Shown one piece after another: positions 1 to 7,600 of a stretch of DNA of 33,444 nucleotides. Below the pieces are notes generated by a model. That model was not told where the DNA came from. It did no database searches and was given only the letters and a program-made list of their open reading frames with translations. The stretch lies in NCBI GenBank assembly GCA_018002295.1, contig JAGNGI010000018.1:1-33444 (forward strand). The letters are read 5' to 3'. The first letter of the stretch is position 1; each line of letters opens with the position of its first letter. Both the position numbers and the translations under genes were made by a program. This DNA is from Fidelibacterota bacterium (GTDB lineage Bacteria > Fidelibacterota > UBA2242).

Positions 1-30
1 GGGATTTCTCCAACGGAGTTCCTACGGAAG
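1..30. repeat. Two adjacent short palindromes (REP-like element)
   Basis: Read on the minus strand this holds two back-to-back hairpins, TTCC-GTA-GGAA and CTCC-GTT-GGAG, ending in AAATCCC. It abuts the T-arm of the tRNA-Ser relic, as if it had been inserted there. The related string TTTCCGTAGGAGC appears at 311-323. Calling it a dispersed repeat is inference, because only one full copy lies in the window. Confidence 0.4.
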
Positions 31-92
31 AACCCCCGTCCCGAGATTCGGGGAGATGATTTTCAAAATTATCGCATTTAACCGTATTCATT
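29..92 (-). pseudogene. Degenerate tRNA-Ser(UGA)-like relic
   Basis: On the minus strand the segment aligns by eye with the intact tRNA-Ser next to it. It has a D-arm-like GGTTAAATGCG, an anticodon loop TTTGAAA (anticodon UGA, serine) on a stem with one A-C mismatch, a variable-arm hairpin CCCGA-ATC-TCGGG, and the start of a T-arm, ACGGGGGTTC. Both acceptor strands and the rest of the T-arm are missing. The sequence switches at the T-loop into the double palindrome at 1-30. It begins right after the 3' end of the intact tRNA, so a decayed tandem duplicate is the simplest reading. It cannot make a working tRNA as it stands. Confidence 0.5.
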
Positions 93-94
93 TG

Positions 95-182
95 CGGAGA
101 GGGAGGGATTCGAACCCCCGTCCCGATATAATCGGGAAACGACTTTCGAGGCCGCCGCATTCAACCACTCTGCCACCTCTCC
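95..182 (-). tRNA. tRNA-Ser (anticodon CGA)
   Basis: The minus strand folds as a class II tRNA. The acceptor strands GGAGAGG and CCTCTCC pair over 7 bp with discriminator G. The anticodon loop CTCGAAA gives anticodon CGA, reading UCG. A long variable arm has a CCCGAT/ATCGGG stem, and the T-arm reads GGGGG-TTCGAAT-CCCTC. The long variable arm and G discriminator are serine identity features. CCA is not encoded. All arms are intact, so this should be functional. Confidence 0.95.
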
Positions 183-240
183 AAATAGCGGCGTTAATTT
201 AATCTTGTCAACAATGCTTTAAAAATAAAATGATCTGATT

Positions 241-317
241 TAGGGACATGGTATCCACCCTTAGAGATAATTTTAAAGGATAATTTTTGATGGTTTCAGA
301 TCATTAAGTATTTCCGT
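241..317 (+). repeat. 77-bp direct repeat, left copy
   Basis: Begins TAGGGACATGGTATCCACCC and ends AAGTATTTCCGT. It matches 1019-1095 at all but two of 77 positions, in the same orientation. The two copies bracket the broken transposase, so they may be ends of a mobile unit or a target for the REP-associated transposase. I see no coding capacity in it. The rest of the 183-410 gap shows nothing I recognise. Confidence 0.9.
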
Positions 318-694
318 AGGAGCTTTCATACCTTGATATCGAAATTTACGTTTATAGTTGAAATAAACTCACTATACCATAGAAGAAATCAGGATAATAG
401 AAAATAAAAAATGACCCTGTTCAAAGACAAATATCGTATCGAACCTGTTCGTTTGCCGGGGGTACGATTATTCCCGACTGGGCGCATATTTTATTACAAT
501 TGTTACGCACAACCGGCAATATTTATTTGTGAATATTGTTGATGGTGAAATGATGTGGAACGAATTCAGGGAATTGGCACAAAATGAATGGTTGAAAACC
601 GGCATTATACGCCCGAATATTGTTATTGACGCATTCGTCATTATGCCAAATCATTTACACGGAATTATAATTATAACGGATAATGATAATGGAC

Positions 695-720
695 ATTCCC
701 GTGATTCCCGTGATTCCCGT
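695..720 (+). repeat. 9-bp tandem repeat (ATTCCCGTG x3)
   Basis: Three head-to-tail copies of ATTCCCGTG, the last one imperfect, inside the transposase relic. They encode the Ser-Arg-Asp run seen in the reading frame. Confidence 0.85.
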
Positions 721-746
721 AGAGACACGTTGCAACGTGTCTCTAC
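719..746. repeat. 28-bp perfect palindrome
   Basis: GTAGAGACACGTTG is followed directly by its exact reverse complement. It resembles the GTAGAGAC-type palindromes known as dispersed elements in cyanobacteria and some other bacteria. It lies within the transposase reading frame. Confidence 0.9.
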
Positions 747-846
747 GACCATTACCATTACAATTACGATTACGGATACCAATACAATTACGGATACCGA
801 TACAATTACGGATACGGAAATGGGGACGGAAACGGATACGGGGACA
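747..846 (+). repeat. Low-complexity ATTACR/GATACR tract
   Basis: A degenerate 6-bp-based repeat (ATTACC, ATTACA, ATTACG, GATACC, GATACA and relatives) that encodes Thr/Ile then Thr/Asp/Glu runs in the relic transposase. It looks like slippage-driven expansion after the gene lost constraint. Confidence 0.8.
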
Positions 847-1018
847 ATTGAACAATTTGGGAAACCCACAAAATATTCAATTCCAACCATTGCACGATTA
901 TTCAAATCAACCACAACACGGCAATATATCATTAACAATCCAAAACAATGGCAAGAGGATAATTTGAATAAATTTCTATAAACAATGCCACAGAAACACG
1001 GCGAGCTACTGTCTGATC

Positions 1019-1095
1019 TAGGGACATGATATCCACCCTTAGAGATAATTTTAAAGGATAATTTTTGATGGTTTCAGCTCATTAAGTATTTCCGT
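1019..1095 (+). repeat. 77-bp direct repeat, right copy
   Basis: Second copy of the repeat at 241-317, same orientation, with two substitutions (GGTATCC to GATATCC, and CAGATC to CAGCTC). Its start is 38 bp beyond the transposase stop. Past it, to 1333, I see only an inverted repeat. Confidence 0.9.
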
Positions 1096-1188
1096 TTGTT
1101 CGCCAGAGCGTAATGGACGATCTTAAAATGAATTTCATAGTAACTTTTCATTTCCTCGATAAGCTTCATAACAGTTAATTTTAATTAT

Positions 1189-1250
1189 GGGTTTTCTCTA
1201 TCTTTGTTTTACTGTGTATTTTATAATCGCTAAAATACAGGAGAAAACCC
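1189..1250. other. Distant inverted repeat
   Basis: GGGTTTTCTC at 1189-1198 is the exact reverse complement of GAGAAAACCC at 1241-1250, with 42 bp between. It may be a large loop structure or a mobile-element relic. There is no gene here. Confidence 0.5.
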
Positions 1251-1333
1251 TTTATTAAAAAAGCATTCAAAGAATTACTTCGCTATGCTTAACAAGCCTT
1301 TTTATTTCAGATAACTGCTCTACACTATTTGAC

Positions 1334-1362
1334 TTGACAAAATAGATTTAAGATATTACATT
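1334..1362 (+). promoter_or_regulatory. Candidate promoter of the giant LRR gene
   Basis: A consensus TTGACA at 1334-1339 is followed after 17 bp by TACATT at 1357-1362. It lies about 250 bp upstream of the large secreted gene and upstream of the small ORF at 1486. The match is only of the sigma-70 type, and promoters in this lineage may differ. Confidence 0.4.
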
Positions 1363-1485
1363 TTAACTAACTAAATGAGAGGCGGTAATAAAAAGATAAA
1401 ACTGAAAAGTGAGGTTTAAAATTTTATAGGGTGAACTCTAATTATGATTTATTGCGAAAAAATAATGAAAAAGTTGGAGGTTAAA

Positions 1486-1548
1486 ATGAAAAAGGACGTT
1501 ATTTCTTTGGTTACTTTCATCAGGGTAGTGATTTTTCTGAATTCATAA
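1486..1548 (+). CDS. 20-residue ORF with strong RBS (leader peptide or signal-peptide remnant)
   Basis: GGAGG lies 6 bp before the ATG, and the frame reads MKKDVISLVTFIRVVIFLNS then TAA. The two lysines followed by a hydrophobic stretch resemble the start of a signal peptide. It sits 67 bp upstream of the giant secreted gene and shares its style of start (GGAGG, TTAAA, ATG, Lys/Arg-rich). It could be a truncated relic of a neighbouring secreted-protein gene or a short upstream ORF. I cannot assign a function, and it may not be translated. Confidence 0.3.
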   Translation: MKKDVISLVTFIRVVIFLNS

Positions 1549-1615
1549 AAAAGAGAGGGTATGAGATAAAACAAAACATAAGTTACAAAAAAAGTTAGCT
1601 TAGGAGGGTTTTAAA

Positions 1616-4600
1616 ATGAGAAAAAGATGGTTTGTACTGTTAGTGATGATCCTTGGATTTTGTTTAATTCCAATGGCTACTGATGTCCAAGCCTTTTCTG
1701 GCATGGTGATGCCGGTTGATGGTTTGCCCGGCTATTCATTTTATCCTAGTGATACAGAAGAGCCCAAAAGAACATCAGATCCAAGGTCGTGGTATTCAGT
1801 GGTTTATCGCGGTAAGTATTCTGGGGCTTGGTATAATAGAGGTGAGGGTAGTGGGAGTCATCCTGGTGTCGATATACGAGTAGATAGTGGAACTCCCGTA
1901 AAGTCGATAGCAGACGGAGTTGTTTGGAAATCATATAATAGTAGCTCGTGGGGTGGACTGATAATAATCAAACATACAGGAATACCAAATACCCCAAATG
2001 GAGACCCGATCTGGTCAATTTATGCCCACTTAAAACAAAGGGATGTAGCAGCCGACGCAACCGTATTAAAGGGTCAAGTCATTGGATTGAGTGGAGGAGC
2101 AATATCTGATCCTTATCATGGGAACTCAACAGGTCCACATCTTCATTTTCAAATTGACAGAGATAAGAGGACAGACACTGGAACTGTATTTACTTCACCT
2201 TATTGGCCTTCTCGTAGTGTTGACGAAGCAGATGTAAATCCTGCTGTGGTAGAAAATTACACATATAACCCTATAAAGTTTATTGAGGAACGCCAGGGTG
2301 GTGCTACCCCCTATGTCTCCATTACCAAAACCATCCGTTCAGATAGCGATGATATTATTGATTTGACCAGCTCTGACCCTACCGATGGTTCACGGGATGT
2401 GATTTTCAAGACTATCGTGTCAAACACTGGAAATGCTGATGCTCATGTTAGCATTGAGGATAATCTGGCTGGTGGGAATTATAGATGGGTAGATGGCGCC
2501 CCCTGCAGTCCGAAGAATTTCCTTGTCAGCGCCAACAGTACATGTTCCTTTGAATATAGAGCTCGGTATATAGGGTCAAACACTACTCATGGGACGGCAA
2601 TTACCAACACGGCACGTATCACCTGGATTGATAACTATTACGATGAAACAACAGGTGCAGACTATGGGGGACATGGAAACTTAGAATCCAGCCAAACTGC
2701 CTATATACATAATCCTGCCAATCCTGAGATTACCGCAGGGATAGACTTTTTAGAAAGTCCACCTTATTATGTAGGTCAGAGTATTACAGCTGTTTTCAAA
2801 ATTATTAATTATGGCGGAGCTTCTATTACCTATGACGATATTTTAGTCAGTGCAAGAAAAGAAGGGGATCCAGACACCCCCTATGATTGGCAGCATGTGG
2901 GTACTATTACTTTAGCCCCTAATGGTAGCTACGAATATGAGGGGGAAGGAGTTTTTTCGCAAACGGGAAATTATATTGCAAAAGTGTATTATAAACTGAA
3001 TGGAATTTGGAGGCACTTCGATGAAGGGTCTAAATCTTTTACTATAAATCTAGAAACCCTTGAACCGCCCTCGGGAATATCTGCATCAGATGGAACTTAC
3101 ACAGATAAAGTTAGGATTACCTGGAATAGTGTAAGCGGAGCAAGTTATTACAGGATTTATCGCAATACAAGTAACTATTCAAATGGGGCAGAGGCACTAA
3201 GCAATTGGCAGAGTAGCACTACTTATGATGATAATTCAGCATCTCCAGGACAGACGTATTATTATTGGGTTAAAGCCGCTACAAGTAGTTCCGGAGCAAA
3301 TTCAAGTGATTTCAGCTCTTATGATACAGGATGGCGTAAATTATCCCCGCCAGCAAATGTTTCAGCATCTGATGGAACTTATACAGATAAAGTTAGGATT
3401 ACCTGGAATAGTGTAAGCGGAGCAAGTTATTACAGGATTTACCGCAATACAAGTAACTATTCAAGTAGTGCCACGGCACTAAGCAATTGGCAGAGTAGCA
3501 CTACTTATGATGATAATTCAGCATCTCCAGGACAGACATATTATTATTGGGTTAAAGCCGCTACAAGTAGTTCCGGAGCAAATTCAAGTGATTTTAGCTC
3601 TTATGATACAGGATGGATTGCTCCATCTATGACCAATCAAGACTCTCTCGCACTTGTAGCTTTGTACAATAGCACAGATGGAGATAACTGGACAAATAAC
3701 ACAAACTGGCTAACAGATGCACCAATATCTACCTGGTACGGCATAACTGTATCAAATGGGCGTGTAACGAAAATTGATTTAGGAGATTATCCTAATGGTA
3801 ACAATCTATCAGGCACAATACCACCTGAAATAGGGAACTTGATAAATTTGAATTATCTGGATCTTGGTTGGAATCAACTTACAGGCACAATACCACCTGA
3901 AATAGGTAACTTGACAAATTTGACTTATCTGTCTCTTGAGAGTAATCAACTTACAGGCACAATACCACCTGAAATAGGGAACTTGACAAATTTGAATGTT
4001 CTGTGTCTTGATTACAATCAACTTACAGGTACAATACCGTCTGAAATATGGAACTTGACAAATTTGACTTCTCTATGGCTTTGTGGTAATCAACTTACAG
4101 GCACAATACCACCTGAAATAGGGAACTTGACAAATTTGACTTGTCTGATTCTTTGGAATAATCAACTTACAGGCACAATACCGTCTGAAATAGGTAATTT
4201 GACAAATTTGACTCGTTTGTGTCTTAGTGGTAATCAACTTACAGGCACAATACCACCTGAAATAGGAAATTTAACAAATTTAGTAGATTTGGAGTTAGGA
4301 AATAATCAGATTAGTGGATCAATACCATCAGAACTTGGTAATTTGACAAAATTAGATTGGTTAACCCTTGATAATAATCAGATTACTGGACCAATACCAG
4401 ATGAAATTTTTAATTTGATAAATCTAAGATATTTATATTTAAACTCTAATCAACTTACAGGAAATATTCCAAGTAAAATAGGAAACTTGACAAAACTATA
4501 TTGGCTAAATTTCTATTCTAATCAACTTACAGGCACAATACCACCTGAAATAGGTAACTTGACAAATTTGAATTCGCTGTCTCTTGAGGGTAATCAACTT

Positions 4601-7600
4601 ACAGGCACAATACCACCTGAAATAGGGAACTTGACAAATTTGAATGTTCTGTGTCTTGATTACAATCAACTTACAGGCACAATACCGTCTGAAATAGGTA
4701 ACTTGACAAATTTGACTTATCTGTATCTTTATAACAATGAATTTGTAGATTTACCTGATCTTTCGTCTTTAACTTCACTAAAATATTTAAGGATTCAAAA
4801 CAATAAATTCACGTTTGAGGATATAGAGCCAAATATAGGAGTTCCAAGTGATGAATTTATCTATTCTCCCCAAGATAGTGTTGGAGTAGAACAGGATATA
4901 ACTGTTAATCAGGGTTCAAGTTTTACCTTTTCAGTTACAGTTGGTGGTGAACATAATCAATATCAATGGTTGAAAAATGGGGCTCGAATATCAGGAGCAA
5001 CAGGTAGCTCTTATACAATACACTCCATTGCTTCATCAGACGCTGGCAGTTATACCTGTAATATTACAAATACAGTTGCCACAGGACTAACACTCTATAG
5101 AAGACCGATAAATTTAAGTATAGGAGGTTTTGTTTCCAATCAAGACTCTCTCGCACTTGTAGCTTTGTACAATAGCACAGATGGAGATAACTGGACGAAC
5201 AACACAAACTGGCTAACAGATGCACCAATATCTACCTGGTACGGCGTAACTGTATCAAATGGGCGTGTAACGAAAATTGATTTAGGAGGCTACCCTGATG
5301 GTAATAATCTTTCCGGAACGATACCCACTGAAATAGGGAACTTGGCAAATTTGACTTATCTGGATCTTGAATATAATCAACTTACAGGAACAATACCACC
5401 TGAAATAGGGAACTTGACAAATTTGATTTATCTGGATCTTGCTAGTAATCGACTTACAGGTACAATACCACCTGAAATAGGGAACTTGACAAATTTGAAA
5501 TCTCTGAATCTTGGTTATAATCAACTTACAGGCACAATACCGTCTGAAGTAGGGGACTTGACAAATTTGACTGATCTGGATCTTCGTGGTAATCGACTTA
5601 CAGGCACAATACCACCTGAAATAGGTAACTTGACAAGTTTGACTCATCTGTGTCTTGGTGGTAATCAACTTACAGGAGCAATACCACCTGAAATATGGAA
5701 CTTGACAAATTTGACTTATCTGTATCTTGATGGTAATCAACTTACAGGTACAATACCGTCTGAAATAGGTAACTTGACAAATTTGACTTATCTGTATCTT
5801 GATGGTAATCAACTTACAGGCACAATACCGTCTGAAATAGGGAACTTGACAAATTTGAATGGGCTGTATCTTGGTTGGAATCAACTTACAGGAACAATAC
5901 CACCTGAAATAGGGAACTTGACAAATTTGACTTCTCTATTGCTTTATGGTAATCAACTTACAGGCACAATACCGTCTGAAATAGGTAACTTGACAAATTT
6001 GACTTGGCTGTATCTTTATGGTAATCAACTTACAGGTATACCGTCTGAAATAGGGAACTTGACAAATTTGAATTTTCTGGATCTTAATGACAATGAATTT
6101 GTAGATTTACCTGATCTTTCGTCTTTAACTTCACTAAAAAATTTAAGGATTCAAAACAATAAATTCACATTTGAGGATATAGAGCCCAATATAGGAGTTC
6201 CAAGTGATGAATTTATCTATTCTCCTCAAGATAGTGTTGGAGTAGAACAGGATATAACTGTTAATCAAGGCTCAAGTTTTACCTTTTCAGTTACAGTTGG
6301 TGGTGAACATAATCAATATCAATGGTTGAAAAATGGGGCTCGAATATCAGGAGCAACAGGTAGCTCTTATACAATACACTCCATTGCTTCATCAGACGCT
6401 GGCAGTTATACCTGTAATATTACAAATACAGTTGCCACAGAACTAACACTCTATAGAAGACCGATAAATTTAAGTATAGGAGGTTTTGTTTCCAATCAAG
6501 ACTCTCTCGCACTTGTAGCTCTGTATAATAGCACAAATGGAGATAACTGGACAAATAACACAAACTGGCTTTCAGATGCACCAATATCTACCTGGTACGG
6601 TATAACTGTATCAAATGGGCGTGTAACGAAAATTGATTTAGGGGGTTATCCTAATGGTAACAATCTATCAGGAACAATACCGCCTGAAATAGGTAACTTG
6701 ACAAATTTGACTTATCTGGATCTTGAATATAATCAACTTACAGGCACAATACCGTCTGAAATAGGGAACTTGACAAATTTGACTTATCTATGTCTTTATC
6801 ATAATCAACTTACAGGCACAATACCGTCTGAAATAGGGAACTTGACAAATTTGACTTATCTGAATCTTGGTTGGAATCAACTTACAGGAACAATACCACC
6901 TGAAATAGGGAACTTGACAAATTTGACTTATCTGAATCTTGGTTGGAATCAACTTACAGGAACAATACCACCTGAAATAGGGAACTTGACAAATTTGATT
7001 GTTCTGTATCTTGGTGATAATCAACTTACAGGCACAATACCGTCTGAAATAGGTAGTTTGACTAATTTAACTACGCTAGATCTTTGTTATAATCAACTTA
7101 CAGGATCAATACCGTCGGAGATAGGTAATTTGACCAATTTGCGTAATCTGTATCTTTTTAATAATCAACTGACAGGAACAATCCCACCTGAAGTAGGTAA
7201 TTTGGTAAATTTGATTCTTCTGGATTTTAGTTCTAATAATTTGACAGGGACAATACCCGTTGAAATTTGGAATTTGACAAATTTAACTTCGCTTGGCCTT
7301 GGCTCTAATAAATTGACAGGGACGATACCCGCAGAAATAAATAATTTAGAAAATTTAACCCATCTGTTTCTTTGTTATAACCAACTGACAGGATCAATAC
7401 CACCTGAGATAGGTAATTTGATAAATTTGCGTTATCTGTATATTCATGGTAATCAACTGACAGGAACAATCCCACCTGAAGTAGGTAATTTGGTAAATTT
7501 GATTCTTCTGGAGTTTAGTTCTAATAATTTGACAGGGACAATACCCGTTGAAATTTGGAATTTGACAAATTTAACTTCGCTTGGCCTTGGCTCTAATAAA

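Larger units (their letters stand above)
411..981 (+). pseudogene. Broken IS200-like / REP-associated HUH transposase (Y1_Tnp)
   Basis: The conceptual protein starts MTLFKDKYRIEPVRLPG and, after a one-base shift in the G run at 458-462, continues YDYSRLGAYFITIVTHNRQ. It then runs through the DAFVIMPNHLHGIIII HUH motif (His codons at 652 and 658) to IINNPKQWQEDNL. This is the common 180-230 aa Y1_Tnp architecture. Two lesions are visible. One is the +1 frameshift, after which only the part from about 529 has an open ATG frame. The other is the absence of the segment that normally lies between the LFKSTTTR helix and IINNP, which carries the W-Q-x-x-YY-E-H catalytic tyrosine region. The middle holds a 9-bp tandem repeat, a 28-bp palindrome and a low-complexity Thr/Ile/Asp tract. 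It is surely inactive unless the frameshift is a sequencing error, and even then the tyrosine is missing. Confidence 0.85.

Noticed and set aside
1..182. Attachment site of an integrated element at the tRNA-Ser gene
   Set aside because: The second tRNA-like segment is diverged, covers the middle rather than an exact 3' end copy, and no integrase is present.
655..967. Alternative frames in the transposase relic, both strands
   Set aside because: They are kept open by the low-complexity ATTACR tract. The HUH motif fixes the true frame.
1375..1419. 14-codon ORF beginning MRGGNKK
   Set aside because: No RBS, very short, and no hydrophobic or conserved pattern.
5282..5884. Long antisense frames within the LRR arrays (also 3809-4021, 6788-7024 and 7453-7836)
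   Set aside because: The 72-bp period keeps the antisense frame open by chance. Their repeat peptides have no family resemblance and no start signals.
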